This document shows, one piece after another, positions 9,765-21,536 of a stretch of 64,000 nt of DNA. A program made the translations under genes and the position numbers. Position 1 is the stretch's first letter. Every line of letters starts with the position of its first letter. The DNA is taken from contig CM066310.1 in assembly GCA_033807695.1 (NCBI GenBank), forward strand, positions 434,001 through 498,000, read 5' to 3'. The DNA is from Daedaleopsis sinensis. Taxonomy: Eukaryota > Basidiomycota > Agaricomycetes > Polyporales > Polyporaceae. Under the pieces are notes generated by a model, which did not search any database, had not been told where the DNA came from, and saw nothing but the letters and a program-made list of their open reading frames with translations.

Positions 9765-11794
9765 CTAGGCGGCGGCGTTGGCAGCGGGATCAGTCGCGGA
9801 CGTAGTGGCGGGACTGGTAGCGGGAGCGGCGGCGGCGGCGGGAGCAGCAGCGGGGGCAGGAGCAGCAGTGGGAGCAGGAGCAGCAGCGGGGGCAGGAGCA
9901 GCAGTGGGAGCAGGAGCAGCAGCGGGAGCAGCGGCGTTCTTCTTTGCGCGCGCCCTCGGCTTCGGCTTCGGCTTCGGCTTCGGTGCAGCGAGCGTGGTGC
10001 TCTCAGCGGGCTGCGGGGCCTCGTTCTCGGTGCCAGTCGACGTGGCTGCAGTCGGTTGGGCCTTGCGGGTCTTGCCTTTGTCGGAACGAGGCTTGCGCCC
10101 CTTGGGAATCTGAAAGACGCCGCTGGGTGTGGAGGTGGCGTGGATGAAGTTGACGGTCTTCGCGCGCTTCGGCTGGTTGTGGTCGGTGCTGAGATCGTCA
10201 GCGGCGCGTTTCTCACCAGTAGTAGCCTGCGCAACATTGGTTGCCAAGACGGACTTGTCGCGCGAGGTGGCGGACTCGTCGCGCGGGGTAGCGGACTCAT
10301 CGCGTGGGGCTGCGGACTCGTCGCGCGGGGTAGCGGACTCGTCGCGCGCGGCTGCGGACTCGTCGCGCGGGGTAGCGGACTCATCGCGCGCGGCTGCGGA
10401 CTCGTCGCGCGCGGGAGATGCAACTGCCGAAGTAGCAGCTGCGGTAACTGCGGCATAGTACTGTGCCCGCCACTCCGCCCACTCGTCGTCGGACAACGAC
10501 CGGAATCGTGCACCCCCGGACTCGAACGCGTGGAGGGTCACCTCCGCTTCCATGTAAGTCATCGCGCTGGGGGCCTTGAATTCCGCGATCGGCCAGTTCT
10601 CGCGGACCACCCCGTACTTGAGGGTGATCTGCTCGTCGAAGTTGGTGTAGATCATGCGCTTGATCGCACCCCTCTTCGAGCTGTTCTCTGTGTGAATATT
10701 ATTAGCAATGAGTTGATATAGGTAGAAGCTTCCGAGTCATACGTACGAAGCTTGCTGAGAATGAGGCTGCAAGCCTGGGCCTTGAGCTTGAGAGTACGCT
10801 CAAGTTGATTTGTGACAACACCTGTGAATTGACATGAGGGTTATGGCATGTCGTATGGTGATCCGAGTGTACCTTCGGAGCCGCCGATACAAAATGCCTC
10901 GAGGCGGAGAGCCAGGTCCAGGACGCTCGAGTTTGTCGCGAATTGCACAAAGTCGCGCACGCGGTCGTGGGAGTAGTAGACTACGGGTTTGTTGTAGGCG
11001 GCGAGCTCGCCGCGGACAGCGACAAATAGCATCTCTGTACCTGTGCGGAGGTACAGATTGTGCAGCTGTGAGCATCAGATAAGTAACATCATCGTTATGT
11101 ACAACGCGTGGGATGAGAACGACTAAGTCTAACGTACCTCGGCGGTGACCTTGTCCAGGGTCACGCGCGTGTCGTGGAACGCCGAGAGCTGGGTGTTGCG
11201 AACCCCCTCCTTGTGGGACTTCCGGCGCTCCTTGAGCTCGGCCATCTTGTCGGCGGTATACGCGGTCTTCTCCTCGTCTGTCATGGCGTTGTAGCGTGCC
11301 TGCACAGTGGACATGATGCCCGAGGAGGAGACACGCGCGCGATTGCCGTCTTCCCCGCGTTCGAGGGCCAGTTCTGGGCGGTAGATAGAGTTTGGATAGA
11401 GTTTAGATTGACATGGGAACGTATACTCACCATCGTTGATTTTGGGCACTTCGATGCTCACAAAAGCTGTCCACTCGGTGGGGTCTCGCGTCTTCGTGTT
11501 CATTTTCGGCTGCTGCATGAGTTGGCCGTAGAACCAGTCGGCTGTGTGTGCGGGATATTCGTCGTGCATGGCCTCCACGAGCGCAGCGATGAACTCGCGA
11601 CCGTCCTGCAAGATGCGGGCTAGTGTCGCCTTGTCCGCGTCGCGCTCAGCTTGGCGCCTGGCAGCTTCTGCTGGGGAGAGCTTGACAACAGGCTTGCGGA
11701 CGCGAACAGCCGTCTGAGTGCGCGTGTTGGACCCGTTCTTGCGGTCCTTGTCCGAGAGCTTGAGGACGGCCCCACTGGCGTTGACGATCGGCAT
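9765..11794 (-). CDS. KDZ 1 cargo: HMG-like, DES-repeat and Ala-rich protein
   Basis: I read a start at the ATG at 11794 (MPIVNASGAVLKL) and a stop at 9765, with about four introns. One runs near 11435-11380 (GTGAGT...CCCAG) and another separates KVTAE from LHNLYLRTG near 11135-11070. The N-terminal part has a basic coiled segment rich in Ala, Glu and Arg. ARYNAMTDEEKTAY and KMAELKERR then resemble the W/Y..M..EEK..Y..KA.EL helices of an HMG box; this similarity is weak. The middle (VVYYSHDRVRDFVQFA, then ITLKYGVVRENWP) looks globular and unrecognised. The C-terminus is low complexity: eight DES/DKS heptads, a basic patch, then an Ala/Pro tail. As transposon cargo it may bind DNA at the element ends. 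The second KDZ element also has an HMG-like neighbour. Confidence 0.65.
9838..9935. repeat. 36-bp tandem repeat coding an Ala/Pro tail
   Basis: About 2.7 copies of a 36-bp unit of GCAGCAG/GGGGCAGGAG type encode the alternating Ala/Pro/Thr C-terminus of the HMG-like cargo gene. The frame is preserved because the unit is a multiple of three. Confidence 0.7.
10251..10418. repeat. 21-bp tandem repeat, eight copies, coding DES heptads
   Basis: Eight near-identical 21-bp units of the form GGACTCGTCGCGCGGGGTAG lie head to tail at exact 21-bp spacing. Read on the minus strand they encode seven-residue repeats with RDES or RDKS cores and AAA or ATP spacers. Copy number is likely to vary between copies of this transposon. 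Confidence 0.8.
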
Positions 11795-12038
11795 CGCACG
11801 AAGCCGTTCGAAGTGCTTCTCGAGGGCGCGGTGTGGGCGTGGGATGGGAAGAGAAGCTCGCACACATGGGATGGGCGGGACTCCTTCTTGAGGTCGTTGT
11901 GATTACTAACAACTCACGTGCGGAAAGGAAAATTGTACTACAAGGTCGGGCATACAAAATGTCCATCATATCATTAATATTGGCAGCGGAGATACATTGG
12001 CAGCGGAGATACATTTCAGCAAACTACACGACGGGAGA

Positions 12039-13321
12039 TCAGAGACATGGGAGCTCTATCAGATCCCAAAGTTCCACCCCATCCCCCTGTGCCCAGCCTA
12101 ACTCATGGTGCAGCGTGTAGCCGAAGGCATACGCGTTCGCGCTGTACAGGCGGGCCTGGAGAACGACGAGATAAGAGGTCGCGGCCACACTGCGGACACG
12201 GAGGTACGCATCGGCGCGTTGACCGAACGTCAACGGCGGACCCCGGCCGGCTAGAGGGTCTTGCGAAGGGAGAGGGGACACCAGGGAGCGCAACGCGCGG
12301 GTCTCCACTGGCAGCCCACTGAACATGAGCTGCATGACTGGATGCTGGCGGTTAGTGCGGACACGATAGCAACGGTCAGGTAGACTAACATGCGGCCAAG
12401 TGATCCTCGTCGGTGTAGGCTGCACGGGTATTGCTCCCGGTCGCGATCGGGACACGGGCGGACGCTGTGACGTTGCCCGTGCTGCTCGTCACCTTCACTG
12501 GCGACGCCCTGGGGCTCTCCTGGCGGGCATGATCCACGCGGCGGTCAAATCCGCTGCTCCCCAATGGCTCGACCTTGACACGAGGGCTGGGGGCAGAAGC
12601 GGTACCCCCACGGGCACTCGCAGACTGGTACGCGCCTGCGAAGAGCCACGGGGCCGCCCCGCTAAACGACGCCGTCTGCGCACTAGGAACGGTGGTGGCA
12701 GCGACAGGTTGAACGGCCGGGGCCACGCGCTGAGATGGACGGGCGGGTGCGGCAGCGTTGCTCTTGAAGGGCTCCTTCTCGATCATGAACAACAGGGCTT
12801 CGACGAACGTGTCGAAGCCGTGGTACTTTGATCCCGAGAATGCTGCGAAATTCTCGACCTCGTCCCTGTCGTGTGTATTAGCAGATAGAACTGCATCTAT
12901 AAGTCATTAAATGGACTTACCATGTGTGGGATACGTAGATCCCTGGCTCCGATGAGACCCGGAAGGCGTAGAACCTGCTAGCGCAGTGGGTAAGGAGGGT
13001 AGCCACCGTGCGCGATGTCCTGATCGCCTGCGCGAGGCCGTGGTAATCGTCGTCGGCGACATGGTCAAACAACTCGGCGTTGAGGGCGTTCACGCTCTCA
13101 GCATCATCGTAAGTCTTGCAGATCACGACGATCGGGACGAGGAGGGGATATCGGCCCACAGCCGTGTTCCGCGGGCTGTGAGAGAAGCTGCGGTGAGATC
13201 TCGTGGGATGTGCGAAGAGTAAAACCTACCGCTGGTTCGCCCAGATGCCATTGACAGCGTCTGAGCCCCCGAGAACCACCCAGAACGGCCCAGCAGCTCC
13301 ATCGATGGTGCTATTGTGCAT
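12039..13321 (-). CDS. KDZ 1 cargo: RNase H1 N-terminal (viroplasmin-like) domain protein
   Basis: It starts at the ATG at 13321 (MHNSTIDGAAGPFWVVLGG), is spliced through about three short introns and stops at 12039. The middle of the protein reads SRFYAFRVSSEPGIY, then, across an intron, NFAAFSGSKYHGFDTFVEAL. This matches the pattern FYaVr.G..PGIY.sW.e....V.gF.ga.yk.F.t..eA of the RNase H1 N-terminal / Cauli_VI domain, which binds RNA:DNA hybrids or dsRNA. No RNase H catalytic domain follows. The remainder is a Pro/Ser/Ala linker and a C-terminal helical segment. The N-terminal GPFWVVLGGSDAVNGIW could be a diverged second copy. Its place between the transposase and the HMG-like gene, all on one strand, marks it as transposon cargo. 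The domain call is fairly firm; the role is inference. Confidence 0.72.
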
Positions 13322-14163
13322 GATCGACGCGATCGGGGAAGGTGAGTGGGGTATTGCAACGGAGAGGGAGGGAGAGAGGTGATGGTAGGAGGAAAAAGAC
13401 GGATGGCGCCCGTCAGAACGAGCGGCGTCTGTACATGTCCACCTAGATCCAGTGCCCGATCTCCAGCCACCGACTTCTACTTCGTGAATATCTCTTGCTA
13501 CAGGTCACGTACAGCAAAACGACTTCGTAGAGTGGCTCGTATATGTGTCTAATAAATGCGTGTAAATTTTGGAGGGAGGGGAGTGACTTGAAGTGTAGGT
13601 GCAAGAAATCGACCTTCTTATGTGCAACTGGGAACGTCCTGAACGTGTAAATGGGCTCGTTCGTCGTGTTCTGAATGACCACAATCTGCTATTCCGCCTG
13701 CACCACTCCTCCTCCCGCTCCCAAATTGCAATCGTAGTTCAATGCTACTATAGTCTACATTGTGTACTGACATAGAAGCTATATAATGCACATTCCCAAA
13801 TGATATTGTCTAGATAGTGATATACTGCCCGTGTCTGCACGCGCAACTATAGACATACTTCCACTCTCGCAGATGTACGGCCAATGCATTCGAGGTAGCG
13901 AAGTCATCCCGAGTCAGCGCTCTATATAAGCAGTTTATGACCAACATTTGGGGGTCCAATCCTCTGTGTACGATATGTTACAACACGAAGACATGAAGTA
14001 CTCCTACTACAACACACCATTGTCTACCCTTCATAGCACCTTGGAGAATGCTCCTCTGTAGTGTAGTGTACGAAATTTCGATGATAGGTGCATGGAATGT
14101 AGCACTACTAATGGGTCACATTTTCGACGAGGTATCTGTGGAGTCTCATCGGTAGTTCTAGTT
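13322..14163. other. Non-coding gap inside KDZ 1
   Basis: This 840-bp stretch between the transposase stop and the viroplasmin-domain gene is AT-rich around 13740-13860. A 79-codon minus-strand frame without an ATG (13443-13682) has ordinary amino-acid composition and could be an unannotated exon, but it joins nothing convincingly. Confidence 0.45.
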
Positions 14164-17100
14164 CTACATCACGACAGCTATGTTCGACATGTGCTCTACA
14201 AGGTCAGTGATCATCCCATCTTCATCCTCGTCCACGTCTGCATCGCTGTCATGCTCATCCAACACGACAGACTCCACCTCTACCTGTGCGAGAGCTTCAA
14301 CGGTCGTCGCGGATGCTGGATCGGGGTGTACGTTCGAGGGGAGGGTAGCTGGGTTGTGCCCCTCGGGCACCTCGGGCATCTCAATGTCACCGTCAGGGAG
14401 AGGGCCAAACTCTGTCTGCAGCACAGGGCCCCTCGGACGAGACTCGCGAGGGGGGCCGGTATACGTTCCGGGTGTTGGATCACCCGTGAACCCCTCTAAA
14501 GCGTACAAGCGGCGCAGGAAAGCGAGGTTGTGCGCGTTAGTACTGCGGCGCCGCCGGACGTTGTCGTTCACCGCGCCATAGATCGGGTCCCTGGCCTCTC
14601 GAAGCTCCTCGAGCACCTCCGTAAATAGTGCATCTTCGTCGCATATCGATGTGTGAAGGCGGCGTGCTTCGCGGTTGCAGTGACGCAACTCCTCTTCTGC
14701 ACGCTCGATACGGCGAGCGGTACGCATCGTCTCGCGGATCAGAGGCTGTGCCCACGGTTTATCACGGATGTCGTTGCGCGTGTCCTGTAGCAGCGTGAAC
14801 TCCTGGAGGAAGTCGTAGTGAGAGACCTTGTCCCAGTCGAGTTTCGGACGTGGGGGATCGAGCGCGGCGGCCGCTTCGTTGTACTTCGTGACTGCGGTGT
14901 GGATGGCCTTGCATCTCTTCTGTAAGCTCTTCGCGATCTGTGTCCGCATGCGGTAGGCTAACCAGAGTGAACATGCAGCTCTACAATTTGATAGAATAAG
15001 CAACGTACCTGTTTGCGAGACGTTCAACTTCTGCAATTCGAACAAGCGTTGTATTACGAGCCGCTGCAAGCGCCCGAGCGCTTTTTGATACCTGCGCTCG
15101 GCGATGTACTTGAGGGTTTCTTGGTACTCCTTGTCACTCGATGCCCACCGCCGCTGGAGGTTCAGCTGAACCTCGAGCGCGATAGCCTCTGACTCGAGAC
15201 GTTGCACGTCTCGCGCGAGCTCGCGCCGGCGGGTTTCCAATCGTGCGGTGGCTGAGGCGTCTCCGTTGTAGTCCGTCGGCCCGGAACGCGGGCTTTGCCA
15301 CCGGTAATCACTCGGTGCCGCCCTCAGGAACTTGTCCTGGGCTGTGCCGAGCTGGTCCCTGGGCGTCCGTTAGTAGCGCGCGCGGAAGCAAGATAAGAGA
15401 CATTACTTGGCATCGCGCAAGTCCTCTAACGCCTCAACGTACGCGACCGCGTGAAGATCCCATGGCGACTCGTCGCGCAGGGTCTGGAAGTATTGCTGCT
15501 CCTCGCGTTCGAGGCGTTTGAGGTCGTCCATAGTAAGCTCCAGGACCTTCATAGATTCTTCGACTACACTCTTCTTGTTGGCGATGATGTCAAGCGCTTG
15601 GCAGTAGTTGTTATATAGCATCTGGGCAAGATTATTGTACTTCTCGTCGTCCCACTGGCGGAAAAACATGTGGATGAGCATGACGCGCCGGTAAGACGAA
15701 GCGTAGCGAATGACAGGCGCAAGCTGGTTGGACGCGCTAAAGACGCGCTCGAGGGTCTCCAGATCCTCGAGCCCCATGCCGGGTATGCCGTTGGGGTGGT
15801 TGCGGAGCTGGCAGGGATATGCATGGGAGTATCCGTGGAATGCGTTGACGCACACACGTCCATGGAGAGCGTCGAAAGCTGAGCCCAGGGAACTGTTTGC
15901 TAGGGTGATCTTGAACGTACACCCAATGTCGAACCCGAGGAGGATCGACGTCTGGATGACGTCAATTGCCTTCGAGACGATCGCCAAGGGGTATTTTGCC
16001 CTAGAAATGACATAATTAATCATCATCGCATGATACCGCCGGCGTACTCACAATTCACCGCTACGGATCATGTCGATGAGCCAGAGCACGAAGCCATGCC
16101 GACATGCCGCCGCGAACACTCCGGTTTCCTCGAAGATCGCCCACATGCGCTTTTTCTCATCTGAGGCCGCGGCTTTCCAGTTCGCGGTGCAAGTCGAATC
16201 CGGCGCCCCATCTGTGGGATCACCCTCATTGTCTACTTGGACAAGAGGGACCTCGACATGGTGCTGAGACTGCCGCGGCTTCACCTCATCTGCGAACCGG
16301 TCGACATAGCTGGGCGGGATGTAGTAGTCGCTGACAAAAGTCCGGGCGTCTCCGACCTTCCGGTTCTGAGGAGCGACTCGCTTGAGCGAGTTGTTACCGT
16401 CCATGACGATCATACGCTCGTAGACCGGTTTCTCTTCGCCTTCGACCTAGCAAATGGTCAGATAAAGTGTATATGCAAGTAGAGGAGGGGCGGGCTACCT
16501 GATAGCTACAGGGCGGGCATCCATGACGTACGCGCCAGTCGGGCGCATCGCGGCCGAGGGCCGATTGGATCTTCATGTAGATACGTTCGGTTATTGCTAG
16601 ATACACATCGAACGCGTCGGAAATCGCCTTGCGCCACCGGCGTCGGTATGAGATCTGAAATATAGTGAGATCAAACAATGAGTATTATGTCTGCGAGACC
16701 TACGAAGTATCGGTAGCATATGAGCTTTGTGAAAGCTTCAATGCTGAACGAGGCCTTGACGCGCCGAATATCTCGGAGGAGTTCGAGCGTGGGGATGGAC
16801 ACAGCTAGCGAGGGACGATCAGGAGTGGCCCCGAGGAATCCACCACGGACCAGAGCCTCGGCTACGCATTGATCGGGGGACCGCCGGACATCAACGGTCG
16901 TCTGCATTGTATAGAAGTCAATACACTCGATGCTGAAGTCGTATTCCGAGGCCTCTACAGATGGAGGCTCAGGCGGGATGTCGTTGTCGTACTTCCACGC
17001 CAGATATGCGTCGACGAGAGTCGCTTGGAGCTCGCGCCAGCGCTCGTCCATTTTGTGAATACGTTGGCCCCAGGTACGAGTGTCTTTGTATTTTCGATAA

Positions 17101-17585
17101 GCATGGTTGCTAATGCAGATGTCAGCAGGAATTACGTGTAGAAGGATATAGAGATCTCACCGTGAATCTAAGAGGTCGCGCAGCGCGAACGTCACGGCCT
17201 CCTCGTCGGAGACTCCCATTGTGGCCGCTGTAAGCTGGTCCTCGTCTACGTAGTCGTCCGGATTGACGTCGGTGATGGCAGTCGTGTCGTACATGATGTC
17301 GTCTGTTCTACGTGATATCTCCTCGAGAATCCTCTTGCCTGTTGGCGTAAGCCCTGTGTAATGTAAGTGTTACGGGATGTTAACAGGTCTATAGCTCATG
17401 TAGAGAGCACCTTGAAGTAGCTTAGTACGTTCAGCCTTCACACGATCCTGCGAAGCCTTGATCTTTTGCAGGCCGTGGTGGACCTTTTGAATCCCTCCGG
17501 GTCTCGTCAAACGTGTGGTATTGCTACCTCCGGAGGTGAACGTCCTAACGCTCCGAGAAACCGACTCTTTACCGGCGCGAGCCAT
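14164..17585 (-). CDS. KDZ transposase, CxC1-type
   Basis: This is the transposase of the enclosing element, with an RNase H-like DDE fold. The ATG at 17585 begins MARAGKESVSRSVRT, and six or more short introns lie before the stop at 14164. The region near 16950-16750 (ECIDFYTMQT, CVAEALVRGGFLG, PSLAVSIPTLELL) matches the segment that follows the CxC1 cysteine cluster in this family, although most cysteines are missing. Putative catalytic residues are Asp in VMDGNNSLKRV (16399-16401), Asp in GFDIGCTFKI (15928-15930) and Glu in LETLERVFS (near 15750). HGRVCVNAFHGYSHAYPC carries the His/Cys motif between the second Asp and the Glu. A long coiled-coil tail and an acidic C-terminus follow. No internal stop was seen outside introns. 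Confidence 0.88.
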
Positions 17586-17763
17586 GATGAGCTGGGAGGG
17601 CGGAAGCGCGAGCTAGGGTGGCCGACGTCGGGGTCTACAATAGTGGTAAATTTTACTAGTGTAAACAACGACTCTAAACTATACACTGGACTTCTTAGAC
17701 ACCAAGCCCTGTATGAAAGACTTACCCAGTCGAGCTGATCGTTTGACTAGCTCTCTGAGACGA

Positions 17764-18461
17764 CGGGCGGGGAGACGACGGCGAGGAGGAGGGCGGGAGG
17801 GAGACGGGAGAGGGGCGGGAGGGAGGCGGGAGGCGGGAGGAGGCGCTGGGTGAGGACGTGGCGATGGCGTCAAAGCCTCAGCCACCGGGGGGCTCCGGAG
17901 GTGACGTCACGCGGTCCAGACACGGCCCAGACGTTGGCCATCAAAAGTCCGGAGCTTCGGGGGGGACGTCATCGTTATTATGTCACCTCCTATCCCCCCT
18001 CCCCCTCCCCCTTTTCCCCCCACTATAGTATGTACATTAAGCCCTTAGCGGACTCGCGCATTGTATAGCGACTATTAAATACTATATATTTGCAAAAAGA
18101 ACGGAGGGAATCGGCGGCGGAACGGGCGAGATAGCGAGCTCGCTGTCGAGGACAGCGGCGGCGGGTGGCGGGAGGTAGCAAGCGCGGGCGGGGCGGGCGG
18201 AATGATGGGGCGCGCCCGATGGGGAGGGACAGTTAGCGCGGGATCAACCACGCCGTCGGCACTGGGTTGATGCCGAGGGTGCCGATGATGGGCCGCGCAC
18301 CGTATAGCGGGCGGGAGGATAACTTCCCCACAAGGAAAGGGGCGGGGCTATTGGTGCTACTAGTGGCAGTAAGGGGCGGGAGCGGCTAGTAGCTCTAGTA
18401 GCTTGCCAAAGGGGGGTCACATGGCAAGCTACTAGTGTTAGATTGTCGTGATGATCAGGTG
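17764..18461 (-). repeat. Right terminal inverted repeat of KDZ 1
   Basis: It is 698 bp, the inverted copy of 8791-9488, ending ...GATCAGGTG at 18461. The match begins at CGGGCGGGGAGACGACGG. The spacer 17586-17763 between the transposase start and the TIR is only about 180 bp, so the promoter probably lies partly in the TIR. Confidence 0.92.
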
Positions 18462-18469
18462 CCTCGCCT
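18462..18469. repeat. Right 8-bp target-site duplication of KDZ 1
   Basis: CCTCGCCT follows the right TIR directly and duplicates 8783-8790. The joined pre-insertion site would be a C/T-rich tract. Confidence 0.88.
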
Positions 18470-19312
18470 CTCATCATCCTCCTCATGCTACACCTCAAAC
18501 GTTACACCCATCGGCACGCCTTCCTCCAGTTCGTCAAATTCCCGACCAGCAGCTGTTACTACGGAGCTCCAATCATTGAGAACCATGCTACGGTCGCTGG
18601 AATCATGATGATCATGTAGCTTCAAGTAACCGCAGCAGGATTTACTCGGAACACCAGGAGACCACTGCAGAGCTAACTACTAGAACTAGCCACATCTTGC
18701 ACCGGTTCACTCAAAGCACCGGCCGATCTGAATGGGCGTCGCATTGACGACCTCCGCCGGGTGAGCGTTTTGAACAACAGATTTGACAGCAGAACGCACG
18801 CTGATAGATGTTTTTGACAGCTGTTAGATACGATCGTTGGCTATCCTAAGAAACCAATAGATGTCCACGGAAACAACTTGGAACATCGACGGAGATCGTA
18901 GGAGTCATTCAAGTTGCGGGTTCTCACCGGGGATAGAAGTCGATGGACCTTGACCGGGGCAGCTGAAGCACGTCAAATGCAGGTGAAACATGATATTATT
19001 GCTCCCTGAGCTGTCTGATTGAAGCCAGTGTATGATTAGGTCTGATTTCAATCCGGCTTATTACACGACACTCGAACTGTAGCGCATGCTACGCAGATAC
19101 TACGACTAGTAGTAGTGAGCCTGTCTACCAACTGCTTAGCTTGCCATCTCCCCCTGCAGCTTACCGACTGTGGCATCTCTCTTCCTTCTTGCCCTCCGCA
19201 GTCTCCTCGAAGGGTTCGTCTGCGCTGCCAGCAATCTATGTCTCTTCCTTCGCTCTCTCAGCCTCTCGCATGCTAGTGGCTGTGTCTAAGAGGAACCTTA
19301 TTCAAGTTCGGA
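18470..19312. other. Intergenic, no supported gene
   Basis: About 840 bp between the transposon and the membrane-protein gene. A short ACTAGTAGTAGTGAG stretch lies near 19100. No RNA gene or coding exon is seen; the promoter of the next gene is expected here. Confidence 0.45.
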
Positions 19313-21536
19313 ATGTGCTGGCGAGATGCAGTGTCCACTTTTAGCGGAGTGGTCGCCCTCGTCGGTTTTTTATGGATCCCCTCGGCGCATGCAGGTAACA
19401 CGACCTGCGTGAGCCGGCAGATGGACTGGTATTCGAGTGTAGTGGGAGAATCACCATGTGAGTCGTTCATCGTCTGCTGCAGCTCAAGTGAACTCATATC
19501 GATATGGTCCGGCGACTCAGGCACGACCTATGAGAGATTGCGTCAGATCTGCAACCCTGATTGTGAGTACATCGCGTTCCGTATTAGCTGGCTGTTAAGG
19601 TCAGTTGGTGCGCATCCAGCGACTGACACTTATCTATTAGATCAAGTACCCGACTTCTTGCCCACGACACCGGGTGATCGATGCGACGACCAAGTCTGTG
19701 AGTGTCGCTTGCTCGAGCGAAGATCGTGGCAGCATCGAATCATCGAATCACGGAACAGCTGCATGTTGCTGCAACTCCATCGCATTCCAGCTGAGCATGC
19801 TGTGCATGAAGTAAGCATCCAATGCTCTTTCCAGCTCAGTGAGCTGATATATAGCAGCTGCCAGTATGTGACGGTGGATGGTTATTCAGGTGGGCGCGGC
19901 GCAGGTGAGTTTCGACTATGTATGCCTCCCCAACCTCCTTGTCGACATACGACTGCCATCCACAAGAACCCGGGGCGTACACTACTTATCGTGCGACGTG
20001 TGGACAGGGAGCAACCTTCCATTTGTAAGTGAACGTAACATGCCATCAATCTGAGCAACAATCTCCAACTGTATCCGCTAGACTACCTGCAGATATCCAG
20101 AAAGCGGTGTGCAACACAGGCATCCGGTTAGACGACTTTCTGTATGGCGGCTGGGACGATGGGTCTTGGTGCGTCGTCCGCCCTGTTACGCACTGCCTTT
20201 AGCTTACCTTCCTTCGACGCGCTTACAGGTTCTAGTATGTCATCTCTTCACAAGGTACCGATGGCAGGCATTCATGCTACGACCTACACAGCGTGTGGAC
20301 GAAGGAGAACGCTTCCAAGGAGCACGCAGTGAATAACGGTAACGTTCTCGAAACACGTTGTGCCAAGTCATCCCCTTCGGCGACGCCCGCGCCCACCGTG
20401 ACCAAGCCTGACGATTCGAATAACTCCGAAACCAACTCGCCACCTGTACGCTGTTCTCAACCATCTACACGCACATCACCTTACACGATCACTTTGATAT
20501 CCAGACTACCACAACCGCGAGTCCGAATGATCCCACTGGAACGTTCCAAACTACCTATACGACAGGTCTCACCACAGCAGCCACGGGTACTACCCATACG
20601 ACAGGACACACTACAGAAACCACGGGTACGACTGGCACCGCTAACCCCACGGAAACGACCGCTGCTGGTGTTCCTACAAGTTTGACCGGCAACGACCAAG
20701 GCAAAGACAACGCCGACACCGCCACATCTGAAGGGTCTAGTAGCCCAACAGGGCTCCCTGCTCAGAACAGCACCAACACGAGCGAACACTCAAATGTCTC
20801 GGTGATCATTGGAGGGGCTGTCGGTGGGATCGGCGCGATCGTCCTCGTCCTCGTGGCTTTCGCACTCTGGAAGATACGGCGAAGCAAAAATGCCAAAACC
20901 CACGTCACGCCAGACAATCCGTACGCGTACGCGTATCGGGACGACCCATACGGGTCCCCAACGGGCTTTGCTACCCCGTTCGGCCCTGGCACAGGCCGGG
21001 CAAGACGAGAGAGGGCGCCGTCTCCGTCGCCGTCCCCACCGCCCTCCGCGATGGGCGGATCCGCCGCGTTGCTAGCGACGAGGACGTCTGTCGGCAGGAA
21101 CAGGAGCGTAGACAGCTCCCCCCGCAGCGGCGGTACGTCCGTCCTCCCTTCCCCACAGCCGACCACGACCACCCCCAGCCTCTACGGGGAGGACCTGTCC
21201 CGGCACGAGGACGGCGGCCCGGTCGTGCAGCTCGTGCGCTCGCTATCCGGCCGTCTCCCGCCCGCGTACCGCTCTTGGGAGCAGTCTGAGGGCCCGCGGA
21301 GGTGGCCGTCGGACGCTTTCCCGCGGTCTGTGTCCGACGCAGTCTCGCAGGCGTCTGAGGCGCCGGAGCATGTCTGGGAGCGGCAGGGGGACGTATACTC
21401 CGAGTCGCACCACACGCCGTCCGCCTCGCAGTCGACGACGACCGCTCCTCCATCCGCCCCTGCGCCGCCCTCGGAGAAGGCTAGTCTGTATGGAAACGTG
21501 TCTCTCGCGCCGATGAGGATAGTAGATGAGTTGTAA
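19313..21536 (+). CDS. Cys-rich secreted-stalk, single-pass membrane protein
   Basis: The family is widespread in Agaricomycetes but unnamed. The ATG at 19313 opens a signal peptide (VVALVGFLWIPSAHAG). About nine introns interrupt the ectodomain. Spliced, it reads NTTCVSRQMDWYSSVVGESPC, TYERLRQICNPDYQVPDF, TPGDRCDDQVSACCCNSIAF, then ADIQKAVCNTGIRLDDFLYG, all strongly patterned around Cys. A Thr/Ser-rich, probably O-glycosylated stalk follows, with TTG and ETTGT repeats near 20510-20690. One transmembrane helix (VIIGGAVGGIGAIVLVLVAF) near 20800-20860 leads into WKIRRSKN. The cytoplasmic tail is about 220 residues, Pro/Ser-rich and without a kinase fold. A cell-surface sensor or wall-linked role is inference. 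Confidence 0.75.

Larger units (their letters stand above)
8791..18461. mobile_element. Complete KDZ transposon 1 with 698-bp TIRs
   Basis: This is a 9,671-bp class II DNA transposon of the Kyakuja-Dileera-Zisupton superfamily. It begins CACCTGATCATCACGAC and ends with the reverse complement. TIRs are 8791-9488 and 17764-18461 and are flanked by the octamer CCTCGCCT. Inside are three minus-strand genes with spliceable open frames: a KDZ transposase (14164-17585), a viroplasmin-domain protein (12039-13321) and an HMG-like Ala-rich protein (9765-11794). The long TIRs matched wherever compared by eye, the duplication is perfect, and the transposase keeps its putative D, D and E residues. The copy is therefore probably young and possibly still autonomous. 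Confidence 0.92.

Noticed and set aside
9762..10721. 319-codon plus-strand Gly/Ser-rich ORF
   Set aside because: It is the antisense shadow of the tandem repeats in the HMG-like cargo gene.
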